A stretch of 64,000 bases of DNA from JAHECE01 sp963780675 (lineage in GTDB: Bacteria > Actinomycetota > Actinomycetes > Actinomycetales > JAHECE01). The position numbers were made by a program, and so were the translations under genes. This document shows positions 18,244 to 26,644 of the stretch, piece by piece (positions within the stretch are counted from its first letter, which is position 1; every line of letters starts with the position of its first letter). Below the pieces are notes generated by a model. That model was not told the DNA's origin. It ran no database searches and saw nothing but the letters and a program-made list of their open reading frames with translations. The DNA is taken from the NCBI GenBank assembly GCA_963780675.1, contig CAWACR010000003.1, positions 868,001-932,000 of the forward strand, given 5' to 3'.

Positions 18244-20331
18244 TCAGTGCGACGCGCCGTTGCCCGACGCCTTCCTGACCTTCTCGACGAGGTGGCTCGG
18301 CAGGATGTCGTAGTGGTCGTGCACAGCGGAGAAGCTGCCGCGGCCCCCGGTCATCGACCGCAGGTCGAGGACGTAGCGCAGGATCTCGGCGGTCGGCACC
18401 ATGGCGGAGATCTCGTGCAGGCCCCCGCCGAGCGAGGCGCTCCCGGCGATCCGCCCGCGGCGGGAGTTCAGGTCGCCCATGACGTCGCCCTGGTAGCCGT
18501 CGGGGACGGTCACGGTGAGCAGCGAGACCGGCTCGAGCACCACGGGGCTCGCCTTGGCCATGGCCTCCTTCAGACCGATGGCGCCGGCGGTGCGGAACGC
18601 CATGTCCGAGGAGTCGACCGCGTGGAACTTCCCGTCGTAGCACTCGACGCGCACGTCGACGACGGGGAAGCCGTGGACCCCGCCCGTCGACATGGCCTCT
18701 TCGATGCCCTTCTCGACGGCCGGGATGTAGTTGCGCGGGATCGCGCCGCCGACGATCGAGTCCACGAACTCGCTGCCGGCGCCGCGCTCGCGAGGGCTGA
18801 CCCGAAGCTGGACCACGGCGAACTGACCGTGACCACCGGACTGCTTCTTCAGCTTCCCCTCGGCCTCGGCCGTCCCGTTGATCGTCTCCCGGTAGGGCAC
18901 CTTGACCTCGTCGGTCGTGACGTTGACGCCGAACTTGCGGCTGAGACGCTCGAGCGCCACCGCGAGGTGGGTGTCGCCGGTGCCACGGAGGACCGTCTGG
19001 GCCGTCTCCTCGATCCGCTCCACCGTGAGTGCCGGGTCCTCGGCGCACAGCCGCTGGATCGCGCCGGAGAGCTTGTCGTCATCCGCCTGCGTGAGCGGCC
19101 GGAGAGCGAGCGCGTAGGCGGTGGGACGCGGCGCGGGCGCGGTGATGGTGACCGGGACCCCCTTGGCGACGAGCGCCGAACCGGACGGGCTCGCCGACAG
19201 CTTGGCGACCGCGGCGATGTCGCCCGCGACGACGCGGTCCGCCGGGAGGTGTTCCTTGCCCCGCAGGTAGAAGAGGCCGTGGAGCCGCTCCTCCGTGTCG
19301 GTGGTCGTGTTGACGAGCCGGTCGTCGCCGGCGATCGTCCCCGAGAGCACCTTGAACATGGACAGCTGACCGACGAACTGGTCGACGACGGTGCGGAAGA
19401 CGTAGGCGAGCGGCTGTCCCGTCGGGTCTGCCGAGACGGGGGTCGGCTCTCCGTTGACGAGGACGGTGCCGGGGCGGTCCTCGGGCGAGGGACCGATCTC
19501 GCAGATGAAGTCGGCCAGACGGTCGACGCCCACGCCGGTCGTGGCGGAACCGACCAGGACGGGGAACTCGAGGCAGTCGAGCACCTCGTGGCGCAGCGTG
19601 CGCTCGAGTTCCTCGACGGTGGGGACCTCGCCCGACAGGTAGCGCTCGAGCTGCTCGTCGTCGCCGGAGACGATCTCCTCCGCGAGCTCCTCGTGCATCC
19701 GGGCCTCTTCGTCCGCGACGTCGTCGGGGATCGGCTCGGCGTGGTGGTGACCGTCGGCGTCGTACTCGAAGCCCTGCTCCGAGAGGACGTCGGCGACCCC
19801 GTGAAACGCCTCCTCCTCGCCCAGCGGCAGCTCCAGCGCCGCGAAGCCCGAGCCGAACGTGCCCTTGAGCTGCTCCAGCACCTGGTGGAAGTCGGCGCGC
19901 GGCTTGTCCTCCTTGGTGATGAAGACCATGCGGGGCAGGCGGGCCTCTGCGCAGAGCTTCCACACCTGCTCGGTGCCGACCTCCACGCCGTCGACCGCGC
20001 TCACGACGAGGATCGCCAGGTCCGCGACGGAGAGCGCGGAGTCGACCGCTCCGGCGAAGTCCGCGTAACCGGGCGTGTCGATGAGGTTGATCTTGTAGCT
20101 CTCCCCGTCGGGCGCGGTCCACTCGAACGGCGCGACGGCGAGGGAGAGGGACATGCCACGCTTGATCTCCTCGGGCTCGGTGTCGCACACCGTCGTCCCG
20201 TCCTCGACCCGGCCGAGCCGCTGGATCACGCCGGCCCGGTGGAGCAGCGACTCGGCGAGCGTCGTCTTGCCGCTTCCTCCGTGGCCGACCAGTGCCACGT
20301 TCCGGATCCTGGGCGTCGGTGCCGTGTCCAT
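18244..20331 (-). CDS. Elongation factor G-like GTPase (EF-G2 type)
   Basis: A 695-residue translational GTPase related to EF-G, of the actinobacterial EF-G-like branch and not the canonical fusA product. The G1 loop is GHGGSGKTTL, G3 is DTPGYADF, and the G4 position reads TKED in place of NKxD. The EF-G domains II-V follow, with typical segments such as SGGHGQFAVV and GDVMGDLNSRRGRI. There is no str-operon context (no rpsL, rpsG or tuf), which supports a paralogue role. ATG 20331 was chosen because GGAGG lies eight bases upstream; the longer frame from 20358 has nothing comparable. The physiological role is not established for this branch. Confidence 0.9.
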   Translation of the reverse strand: MDTAPTPRIRNVALVGHGGSGKTTLAESLLHRAGVIQRLGRVEDGTTVCDTEPEEIKRGMSLSLAVAPFEWTAPDGESYKINLIDTPGYADFAGAVDSALSVADLAILVVSAVDGVEVGTEQVWKLCAEARLPRMVFITKEDKPRADFHQVLEQLKGTFGSGFAALELPLGEEEAFHGVADVLSEQGFEYDADGHHHAEPIPDDVADEEARMHEELAEEIVSGDDEQLERYLSGEVPTVEELERTLRHEVLDCLEFPVLVGSATTGVGVDRLADFICEIGPSPEDRPGTVLVNGEPTPVSADPTGQPLAYVFRTVVDQFVGQLSMFKVLSGTIAGDDRLVNTTTDTEERLHGLFYLRGKEHLPADRVVAGDIAAVAKLSASPSGSALVAKGVPVTITAPAPRPTAYALALRPLTQADDDKLSGAIQRLCAEDPALTVERIEETAQTVLRGTGDTHLAVALERLSRKFGVNVTTDEVKVPYRETINGTAEAEGKLKKQSGGHGQFAVVQLRVSPRERGAGSEFVDSIVGGAIPRNYIPAVEKGIEEAMSTGGVHGFPVVDVRVECYDGKFHAVDSSDMAFRTAGAIGLKEAMAKASPVVLEPVSLLTVTVPDGYQGDVMGDLNSRRGRIAGSASLGGGLHEISAMVPTAEILRYVLDLRSMTGGRGSFSAVHDHYDILPSHLVEKVRKASGNGASH

Positions 20332-20384
20332 CCGAATGTTCCTCCGAGGTGTGGTCATGACACCCGTCGGCAGCGACGGGCTGA

Positions 20385-20404
20385 CGGCTCACTCTAGTGA
20401 GCCG
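20385..20404 (-). promoter_or_regulatory. Inverted repeat overlapping a possible -10 element of the EF-G-like gene
   Basis: Perfect 9-base arms (CGGCTCACT and AGTGAGCCG) around two bases. On the minus strand the centre reads TAGAGT, a fair -10 element, about 55 bases before the start codon. It could be an operator over a promoter, or a compact hairpin ending the small upstream gene. Confidence 0.4.
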
Positions 20405-20458
20405 CGCCACACCGACTCGGGACCAACGGCGGCGCGCGCCCCGCGCCGCCGCGAGGTC

Positions 20459-20587
20459 TCAGTGCGGCTCGGGTTCCGACCGCCCGACGTCCGCGACCTC
20501 CTCCTCGGGTCGGGGCGGGATCGTCTCGTCGAACTCGAGGAGCTCGATCTCGAGCTCCGGGTGCTGCTCGGGTGTGTTCTCGGACAT
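20459..20587 (-). CDS. 42-residue acidic peptide, unknown function
   Basis: A short frame with an unusually strong start: AGGAGG, five bases, ATG. The peptide is highly acidic (about 15 Glu/Asp) and proline-rich, with a hydrophobic core ELEIELLEFD. It has no cysteine, no signal peptide and no membrane segment. It lies between the LLM oxidoreductase (59 bases after its stop) and the EF-G-like gene, all on the same strand. It could be an adaptor or regulator peptide, a RiPP-like precursor (no modifying enzyme is adjacent), or a conserved small protein of unknown role. I do not recognise it. Confidence 0.55.
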   Translation of the reverse strand: MSENTPEQHPELEIELLEFDETIPPRPEEEVADVGRSEPEPH

Positions 20588-20622
20588 CAGGACCTCCTGC
20601 TTGTCGGGCCGACGGGGGCAGT

Positions 20623-20670
20623 TCAACGGAGCTGGGGGAGTACCTCTCAACGGAGCTGGGGGAGTACCTC
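20623..20670 (-). repeat. 24-base tandem duplication across a stop codon
   Basis: Two perfect adjacent 24-base copies (20623-20646 and 20647-20670). The upper copy encodes the last seven residues (EVLPQLR) and stop of the LLM oxidoreductase. The lower copy repeats the same codons and stop just after it, outside the gene. Confidence 0.9.
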
Positions 20671-21651
20671 GCGCTCGAACATCTCGATCCCCGAGGAGTC
20701 GTAGGCCGCCTCCGGGAAGTAGAAGATCGCGTAGTCCAGGCCGGCGCGGCGCAGCTCCGTGAACTTCTCGACGATCTGCTCGGGGGTCCCGACCGCGGGC
20801 TTGCCGCGGAAACCTCGGAGCTGGTCTGCCACGCGGTCGTCGTCGAGATGGGTGCCGAGCCGCGCCGCGAGGCGGGCAAGACGGTCCTCGACCTCGGCCT
20901 CGCTGGACCCGACGGCGACGTTGTAGTTGGCCGAGCGGGTGATGGTGCCGAAGTCCCGACCGACGTCCCGGCAGTGGTCGGCGAGGACGGCCGACTTGTG
21001 GGTGAAGCCCTCGAGCGAGCCGTCGAAGTTCGTGAAGTCGGCGTGCTGCGCGGCGATCCGGAGCGTGACCCGCTCGCCGCCGCCGGCGATCCAGAGGGGG
21101 ATGCCGCCGTCCTGCAGGGGGAGGGGCCGGACGATCGCGCCGTCCACCTGGTAGTGCTCCCCGTGCAGGGACGCCCGCCCGGTGGACCAGGCCTGCTTCA
21201 TGATCTCCACGCCCTCGCGAAGGCGCGCCAGCCGCTCACCGGCCCGGGGGAATCCGTACCCGTACGCCCGCCACTCGTGCTCGTACCAGCCGGCGCCGAT
21301 CCCCATCTCGATCCGACCTCCGGAGATGATGTCGCACGTCGCCGCCACCTTGGCGAGGTAGGCCGGGTTCCGGTAGCCCATGCACGTGCACATCTGGCCG
21401 AGTCGAACGGTCGTGGTGGCCGCGGCGAGAGCGGCCATGAGGGCCCACGCCTCGTGGGTGGCTTCCTCGCTCGGCGTGGGCGTCGTGTGGAAGTGGTCAT
21501 AGACCCAGACGGACTCCCACGGCCCGCTCTCCGCCCGGAGGGCGAGGTTCCGCATGACGCGCCAGTGATCGGCAGGTTCGATGCCGACGAGGTCGAACCG
21601 CCAGCCCTGCGGGATGAAGATGCCGGTCCGCATCGGTTCCATGTCCGTCAC
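20647..21651 (-). CDS. LLM class F420-dependent oxidoreductase (Rv1855c-like)
   Basis: A 334-residue luciferase-like TIM-barrel oxidoreductase. The start MRTGIFIPQGWRFDL and the middle LGQMCTCMGYRNPAYLAK with GGRIEMGIGAGWYEHEW match the probable F420-dependent branch related to Rv1855c. Such enzymes move hydride between F420H2 and an organic substrate. Both the cofactor and the substrate are inferred from family. The start is uncertain among GTG 21651, ATG 21642 and ATG 21633. The last seven codons plus stop are duplicated directly downstream. The DUF4126 gene ends one base before the GTG on the same strand, so the two are co-transcribed. Confidence 0.85.
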   Translation of the reverse strand: MTDMEPMRTGIFIPQGWRFDLVGIEPADHWRVMRNLALRAESGPWESVWVYDHFHTTPTPSEEATHEAWALMAALAAATTTVRLGQMCTCMGYRNPAYLAKVAATCDIISGGRIEMGIGAGWYEHEWRAYGYGFPRAGERLARLREGVEIMKQAWSTGRASLHGEHYQVDGAIVRPLPLQDGGIPLWIAGGGERVTLRIAAQHADFTNFDGSLEGFTHKSAVLADHCRDVGRDFGTITRSANYNVAVGSSEAEVEDRLARLAARLGTHLDDDRVADQLRGFRGKPAVGTPEQIVEKFTELRRAGLDYAIFYFPEAAYDSSGIEMFEREVLPQLR

Positions 21652-21652
21652 C

Positions 21653-22267
21653 CTACGGCGGTCGGTGCCCCGGAGGGACGAGGAGCCGTCGCCGGTGGCG
21701 GCGACGCTGGCGGGATGCGGTGACCGCGGCCGCGACGAGCGCCGCGATGAAGATCACGACGAACACCGGCACCAGGATGGCGAGGACCGAGAGAGTCATG
21801 CTCGTGATGTCCTCGACCACGCTCATGACGGGGGCGCCCGTGCCCGCGGTGGAGAGGTTGACGACCGGCCGGGCGGTCGCCTTGACGAGGTGGGCGAGAA
21901 GGGCGAGGACCACGCCGAGGATCACGGGAAGGGCGCCGGGGGAGGTGAAGAAAGCACCGGGATCGGTGATCGCGGGGGTCTGCGAGCCGGACCCGGCGAC
22001 GAACACCAGGCCGCCGGACGTCGGGCGCACCACCGTCTGCACGATGTCGTTGAGGTGGTCCACGGCCGGCACCTTGTCGGCCACGATCTCGATGACGAAC
22101 AGGACACCGAGGATCCCCAGCACCCAGGGCTCCTCCAGCCACGTCCACGCCGCGGGGAGCGTGACGAGGTCGGTGAACGTCGCCAGCATCCCGAGGGCGA
22201 GCAGCGGGATGTAGGCGTTGAGCCCGGCCGACAGCGCCAGTCCGGTGCCCGTCAGCAGTTCCACCAC
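21653..22267 (-). CDS. DUF4126 family membrane protein
   Basis: A 204-residue protein with four to five hydrophobic segments. It begins with LLTGTGLALSAGLNAYIPLLALG, the DUF4126 signature glycine/alanine helix, and ends in a basic tail (ASRQRRRHRRRLL). The family function is unknown. The GTG start lies six bases after CATCCT, fitting the leaderless pattern. The gene is directly upstream of the LLM oxidoreductase and probably co-transcribed. Confidence 0.8.
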   Translation of the reverse strand: MVELLTGTGLALSAGLNAYIPLLALGMLATFTDLVTLPAAWTWLEEPWVLGILGVLFVIEIVADKVPAVDHLNDIVQTVVRPTSGGLVFVAGSGSQTPAITDPGAFFTSPGALPVILGVVLALLAHLVKATARPVVNLSTAGTGAPVMSVVEDITSMTLSVLAILVPVFVVIFIAALVAAAVTASRQRRRHRRRLLVPPGHRPP

Positions 22268-22273
22268 GGCCCC

Positions 22274-22279
22274 AGGATG
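22274..22279 (-). promoter_or_regulatory. -10 element of a probable leaderless promoter (DUF4126 gene)
   Basis: CATCCT on the minus strand, six bases before the GTG at 22267. It faces the TAGGCT of the divergent gene about 64 bases away. Confidence 0.35.
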
Positions 22280-22342
22280 TCACCGCCGCCGCCGCGGCGC
22301 GCGCCCATCGCCGTCGCTCTGGGGGCACGCGCGAATGCTGCG

Positions 22343-22348
22343 TAGGCT
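22343..22348 (+). promoter_or_regulatory. -10 element of a probable leaderless promoter (CDP-alcohol transferase)
   Basis: TAGGCT, seven bases before GTG 22356; there is no Shine-Dalgarno. This would start the transcript of the whole cluster to at least 25.2 kb. Confidence 0.5.
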
Positions 22349-22355
22349 GAGCATC

Positions 22356-22973
22356 GTGGTGGAGGAGGTCGGTACCCCGTCGCGCGAGCCTGCGCGCGCA
22401 TCGACGTCGGACCGCGTCCTCACGGTGCCCAACGTCATCAGCTTCGCCCGGCTGCTCCTGGTGCCGGTCTTCGCCGCCTGCATCGTCACGGAGCGCGACG
22501 TCGCCGCCCTCGTGATCCTCGCCGTCGCCGGTATCAGCGACTGGGCCGACGGCGTCCTGGCGCGTCGCCTGAACCAGACCTCCGCGCTCGGGCGCCTGCT
22601 CGATCCCGCCGCCGACCGCCTCTACATCGCGGTCGCCCTGGTCGGCCTCGCGTGGCGCGAGGTGATCCCGTGGTGGCTCGTCCTTCTCCTCGTGCTCCGG
22701 GAGGTGGCCGTGGCCGCCGTCCTGCCCGCGCTGCGCCGACGCGGCTACGGTCCGCTCCCGGTGCACCTCGCAGGGAAGGCCGGGACCGCGATGCTCATGT
22801 ACGCGTTCCCGCTGCTCCTCCTCGGCGAGCTGCAGGGCTTCCTGGGCGAGGCCGCCTGGGTGTTCGGCTGGGCGACCGCGCTGTGGGGCGTCGGTCTCTA
22901 CTGGTTCGCCGCCGTCCTGTACCTCGCACAGGCGAGGACCGTCCTGCGGTCGGAGCCCGGGGTCGCCCGATGA
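22356..22973 (+). CDS. CDP-alcohol phosphatidyltransferase family protein (PgsA2-like)
   Basis: A 205-residue membrane enzyme of the CDP-alcohol phosphotransferase family, which moves a phosphatidyl group from CDP-diacylglycerol to an alcohol such as glycerol phosphate or another lipid head group. The signature DG-x2-AR-x8-G-x3-D-x3-D is visible as DWADGVLARRLNQTSALGRL followed by LDPAADR. About five membrane segments are present. It occupies the position of pgsA2 (Rv1822) in the M. tuberculosis order. The start is set by the leaderless geometry (GTG 22356 or the adjacent GTG 22359). Its TGA overlaps the next ATG. Confidence 0.88.
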   Translation: MVEEVGTPSREPARASTSDRVLTVPNVISFARLLLVPVFAACIVTERDVAALVILAVAGISDWADGVLARRLNQTSALGRLLDPAADRLYIAVALVGLAWREVIPWWLVLLLVLREVAVAAVLPALRRRGYGPLPVHLAGKAGTAMLMYAFPLLLLGELQGFLGEAAWVFGWATALWGVGLYWFAAVLYLAQARTVLRSEPGVAR

Positions 22974-23878
22974 CGGAGCCGGTGCGCGCGGCCGTGCGCA
23001 GGCCCGACGCGTCGATGTCCCTCCTCACCGAAGCGGCCATGAACCCGGTCGACGCCGGATACGCCGAGGCTGCCACGCGCCGGCAGGCCCATCCGGGGGA
23101 GCGTCGGTCGCGGCCTGCCACGGTGGCGGTTGTCGTCCTGGCCGTCGCGCTCGGCGCCGGCACGGTCTGGGCCGGGCGGGAGCTGCGGTCGCCTGAACCC
23201 GAGGTCCTGCGAGCCCGGTCCCTGCTCGAAGCCCAGATCGAGGACCGGGCGGCCGAGGCGCAGGGACTCCAGGACGAGACCCGGGCTCTGAGCGCCGAGA
23301 TCGAGGGGCTGTCGGCCGAAGCGCTCTCCGAGGGCGACGCGGAGATGCTCGAGGCGCTCATGACCGCGGCCGCCGTGGCCGGGACGGTTGCCGTGACCGG
23401 ACCGGGACTGGCGCTCACGCTGAGCGACTCGCCGCGCGCCGCCGAGGGTGGGCAGGACGCGGCGGACGAGCGCGTGCAGGACATCGACCTGCAGATCGTC
23501 ACCAACGGGCTGTGGGCCTCGGGCGCGGAGGCCATCGCGATCAACGGGCAGCGGCTCACGGCGCTGAGCGCCATCCGCTCGGCCGGTGAGGCGATCCTCG
23601 TGGACCTCACCCCGCTCATCGGTCCGTACCGGGTCGAGGCGATCGGGGATCCGGACGACCTGCAGACGGCGTTCGCCCGGACGGCGGCTGCGAGCCACCT
23701 GTCGTTGCTGGCGGACACCTACGGGATCGGGACCCAGATCGCCGTCGCCGACGAGCTCGCTCTGCCCGCGAGCCCGGTGCCCACCCTCCGGTACGCCACA
23801 CCGGTCGAGAGCGGCGCCGTGGCGCCGGGGGCGCCGGATGTGTCAAGGTCGGAGCCGACTTCAGGGGAGAGTTCATGA
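22970..23878 (+). CDS. DUF881 family protein (first copy)
   Basis: A 302-residue protein with one N-terminal membrane anchor (TVAVVVLAVALGAGTVWAG, about residues 45-63). A coiled-coil segment and a DUF881 domain follow, marked by GPGLALTLSD, DIDLQIVTNGLWASGAEAI and NGQRL. DUF881 proteins are envelope-anchored, occur near division and cell-wall genes, and have no known activity. It is coupled by overlapping stop/start at both ends (ATGA) with the lipid enzyme and SBP. Confidence 0.85.
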   Translation: MTEPVRAAVRRPDASMSLLTEAAMNPVDAGYAEAATRRQAHPGERRSRPATVAVVVLAVALGAGTVWAGRELRSPEPEVLRARSLLEAQIEDRAAEAQGLQDETRALSAEIEGLSAEALSEGDAEMLEALMTAAAVAGTVAVTGPGLALTLSDSPRAAEGGQDAADERVQDIDLQIVTNGLWASGAEAIAINGQRLTALSAIRSAGEAILVDLTPLIGPYRVEAIGDPDDLQTAFARTAAASHLSLLADTYGIGTQIAVADELALPASPVPTLRYATPVESGAVAPGAPDVSRSEPTSGESS

Positions 23879-24207
23879 TTGCCGTGATCGGGCTGGTCGT
23901 CGGCGTCGTCGTCGGCATCCTCGTCCAGCCGACCGTGCCCGTCCAGGTCCAGCCCTACCTGCCGATCGCCGTCGTCGCGGCGCTCGACGCGCTCTTCGGC
24001 GGGTTCCGCGCGCACCTCGACGGGGTGTTCGACGACCGTGTGTTCGTGGTGTCGTTCCTGTCCAACGTGCTCGTGGCCGGCCTCATCGTCTTCCTGGGCG
24101 ATCAGCTCGGAGTCGGCTCCCAGCTGACGACCGCCGTTGTCGTCGTGCTCGGTATCCGGATCTTCTCCAACGCCGCGGCGATCCGTCGCCACATCTTCAA
24201 GGCCTGA
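23875..24207 (+). CDS. Small basic protein family (DUF1290, SBP)
   Basis: A 110-residue membrane protein with three hydrophobic segments, starting MIAVIGLVVGVVVG and ending in a basic tail IRRHIFKA. This is the SBP family found between two DUF881 genes in many Gram-positive bacteria. AGGGGAGAG lies before the ATG, which overlaps the stop of the first DUF881 gene. Its role is unknown; membrane partnership with the DUF881 proteins is likely from conserved order. Confidence 0.88.
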   Translation: MIAVIGLVVGVVVGILVQPTVPVQVQPYLPIAVVAALDALFGGFRAHLDGVFDDRVFVVSFLSNVLVAGLIVFLGDQLGVGSQLTTAVVVVLGIRIFSNAAAIRRHIFKA

Positions 24208-24217
24208 GGTCGGCGGC

Positions 24218-25183
24218 ATGACGGGGAACGACGAGTCGCGTGACCACGAGGGAACGGACGTGACGCCGCAGGCGCCGATGCACGACGACGACGCCGCGGG
24301 GGACCCGACCGGGCCGACGGCGGCAACGTCTGCGGAGGGCAGGCCCGCCGAGGATGCCCCGGTCGAGCCCACGCCCGAGGAGGGCGCCCCCGTCGCGGCT
24401 GTGCCCGAGGCGGCTGTGCCCGCGGAAGCTGGGCCCGAGGAGGCTGTGCCCGCCGGCGACGCGACACCGGCACCCGAGCCCCCACGGCGGGCCCACAGCC
24501 TCCGCTCCCAGGTCCTGATCGCGGTCCTGTGCGCCGTGCTCGGGTTCGCGCTCGTGGCGCAGGTGCGCGTGACGCGGGGTGACAGCCTGAGCTCGTTGCG
24601 CCAGGAGGACCTCGTGCGGCTGCTCGACGAGATCACCCAGCGCAACGAGCAGCTGACCGGCGAGCGTGACCAGCTCCTCTCGGACCGCGCGGAGCTCCTC
24701 TCGGGTGAGGACTCGCGACGCGTGGCCCTCGAGGCGGCTCGTCAGCGCGCCGTCGTGACGGGTGTCCTGGCGGGGACGCTCCCGGTCGAGGGGCAGGGCA
24801 TCACGATGCGGGTGACCGATCCGCAGGCCGAGGTCCCCGCGCTGACGCTGTTCCACGTCCTCGAGGAGCTCCGGAACGCCGGGGCCGAGGCCGTGGAGCT
24901 GTCCGGCCGGCGACTGACCGCGTCGAGCTGGTTCGTCGATGCACCCGGCGGCGTCATCGTGGACGACGTGGTCCTGAAGCCCCCGTACGTCTGGAAGGCG
25001 ATCGGGAACTCGCAGACCCTGGCCGTCGCGCTGGACATCCCGGGCGGAGCCCTGGCAGCCATCCGCAACGCGGGGGGAGAGGCCCTTGTGGTGCAGGAGG
25101 ATCTCGTCGAGATCACGGCGGTCCGCGAGATCGAGGAACCGGAGTTCGCCACGCCCGCACCGGTTCCGAGCCCGACGTCCTGA
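24218..25183 (+). CDS. DUF881 family protein (second copy)
   Basis: A 321-residue paralogue of the first DUF881 protein. It has a 90-residue cytoplasmic extension very rich in Pro/Ala/Glu (repeated EEAVPAG-like units), then a membrane span (VLIAVLCAVLGFALVAQV). A coiled coil and a DUF881 domain follow, the latter with GQGITMRVTD, ELRNAGAEAVELSGRRL and WKAIGNSQTLAVAL. It starts 11 bases after SBP in the same operon. The acidic extension is the main difference from the first copy. Confidence 0.85.
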   Translation: MTGNDESRDHEGTDVTPQAPMHDDDAAGDPTGPTAATSAEGRPAEDAPVEPTPEEGAPVAAVPEAAVPAEAGPEEAVPAGDATPAPEPPRRAHSLRSQVLIAVLCAVLGFALVAQVRVTRGDSLSSLRQEDLVRLLDEITQRNEQLTGERDQLLSDRAELLSGEDSRRVALEAARQRAVVTGVLAGTLPVEGQGITMRVTDPQAEVPALTLFHVLEELRNAGAEAVELSGRRLTASSWFVDAPGGVIVDDVVLKPPYVWKAIGNSQTLAVALDIPGGALAAIRNAGGEALVVQEDLVEITAVREIEEPEFATPAPVPSPTS

Positions 25184-25293
25184 GCGTCCGGGGAACGAAG
25201 GCGGCCGATCGATGCGGTCCTGGGGCGCAGGTCGGCCTAGGGTATGACGGTCGGATCACTCATCGGCACGGAGTGATGGGAGGGATCAGGTCT

Positions 25294-25800
25294 GTGAACG
25301 AGAACGACGAGCCGCAGGGCATCCGACCCGGGGCCGCGGAGCGTGGTCTGGCGGACACCACCGCCCACTACGGCCTGCTCGAGGGCGTCCCCGTGGCTGC
25401 GGGCACGGAGGCGGCGCGCGGCGCGATGACGCTCGAGGACGCGGCAGCCGTCGAGGCACTGCCTCCGACCTCGGCCCTGCTCATCGTGCAGTACGGGCCC
25501 AACGCGGGCGCGCGGTTCCTGCTCGACGCGCCTCGGACGAGTGCCGGTCGCAGCCCGCAGGCGGACATCTTCCTCGACGACGTGACCGTCTCCCGCAAGC
25601 ATGCCGAGTTCGTCGGCGAGGCCGGGCAGTACTCCGTCCGCGACGTCGGGAGCCTGAACGGGACGTACCTGAACCGCGTCCGGATCGATGAGACGGTCCC
25701 GCTCCGCGACGGTGACGAGGTCCAGATCGGGAAGTACCGGCTCACGTACCACCCGAGCCCCCAACGGCCCGGCGGTCGCCGCGCCGGCGCAGGGTCGTGA
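25294..25800 (+). CDS. garA: FHA domain protein, GarA-like
   Basis: A 168-residue protein with one forkhead-associated domain (about residues 70-155): SAGRSPQADIFLDDVTVSRKH and GSLNGTYLN carry the phosphothreonine-binding residues. GarA/OdhI binds and inhibits 2-oxoglutarate dehydrogenase and related enzymes, and is switched off when Ser/Thr kinases phosphorylate an N-terminal ETT motif (family knowledge). Here the matching region reads DTTAHYG, so the motif is conserved only in part. The GTG has GGGAGGG upstream. In M. tuberculosis gcvH sits just before garA; it is absent here. The stop overlaps the next GTG. Confidence 0.85.
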   Translation: MNENDEPQGIRPGAAERGLADTTAHYGLLEGVPVAAGTEAARGAMTLEDAAAVEALPPTSALLIVQYGPNAGARFLLDAPRTSAGRSPQADIFLDDVTVSRKHAEFVGEAGQYSVRDVGSLNGTYLNRVRIDETVPLRDGDEVQIGKYRLTYHPSPQRPGGRRAGAGS

Positions 25801-26580
25801 CAGCGGCGTCCTCGGCCCGGGGCGCCGTCGCCCCACGTGACGAGCCCGAGCGCGTCGGCGACGCGCAACCGGAGGAGTCCTGGCCCCCGGGGGTCTCTCG
25901 CACGCCGTCGATGAACATCGGTGCCGTCCTGGGCATCCTCAAGCAGGAGTTCCCGGCCGTCACCATCTCGAAGGTGCGCTTCCTCGAGGACCAGGGCATC
26001 GTCTCCCCGCAGCGCACCCCGTCGGGGTACCGGCGGTTCAGCCAGGCCGACGTTCGAGCGGCTGCGGTTCGCGCTGGCCGCCCAGCGGGACAGCTTCATG
26101 CCGTTGCGGGTCATCAAGGAGCAGCTCGACGAGCTCGACTCAGGGGCACGACGCGGCGCCCCGGCCGCCCGGGTGGTGGCCGAGGACGGCCTGTCGATCA
26201 GGGAGCAGCTCCCCGCGCGTCTGCGCGCGCGCGATCTGGCCGACGTCACGGGCGCGAGCCTCGAGGAGATCGCCACCCTGACCGCGGCCGGCCTGGTCAT
26301 GGTCGACGCCGGCGGGAGGTACGAGTCGAGCGCGGTGCAGATCGTGGCGATCGCGACCACGCTTGCCGAGCACGGGATCGACGCCCGCCACCTGCGGTCG
26401 CTGCGGACGGCGGCGGACCGCCAGGTCGACCTGGTGGCCCAGCTCACCGCGCCGGTTCGCGCGCAGACGTCCGCTGCGGCACGGGAACGGGCGCGGGCGA
26501 TGGCACAGGAGGTCAGCGCCCTGTGCGGGGAACTGCACACCGCGCTCGTGAGGGCCGGGGTCGAACGCCTGAGCAGATGA
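25797..26580 (+). CDS. ftsR: MerR family transcriptional regulator FtsR (frameshifted)
   Basis: This is the winged-helix MerR-type regulator that follows garA in actinobacteria (Rv1828 position). In corynebacteria it is called FtsR and activates ftsZ. The N-terminal half reads MNIGAVLGILKQEF, ISKVRFLEDQGIVSP and PSGYRRFSQADV. After base 26053 the continuation ERLRFALAAQRDSFMPLRVI lies in the next frame, so one extra T at 26053/26054 breaks the gene. Removing it gives a continuous protein of about 260 residues ending LVRAGVERLSR. GTG 25797 overlaps the garA stop; the first 40 residues are a non-conserved extension. Confidence 0.85.
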
Positions 26581-26632
26581 GGCGCACCCCTCGCGCGAGA
26601 GGAAAACCGGGGTGCGGCTGCGGGTCCCGCCG

Positions 26633-26638
26633 TAGCGT
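26633..26638 (+). promoter_or_regulatory. -10 element of a probable leaderless promoter (BFN gene)
   Basis: TAGCGT, six bases before ATG 26645; no Shine-Dalgarno. Confidence 0.55.
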
Positions 26639-26644
26639 GGTGCC

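Noticed and set aside
20459..20587. RiPP precursor peptide
   Set aside because: No cyclodehydratase, radical SAM, lanthionine synthetase, protease or transporter gene is adjacent, and the peptide has no Cys, Ser/Thr-rich core or leader boundary.
24340..24480. Repeat array in the second DUF881 gene
   Set aside because: Pro/Ala/Glu-rich codons give a loose repetition, but unit length is irregular; treated as a low-complexity linker.
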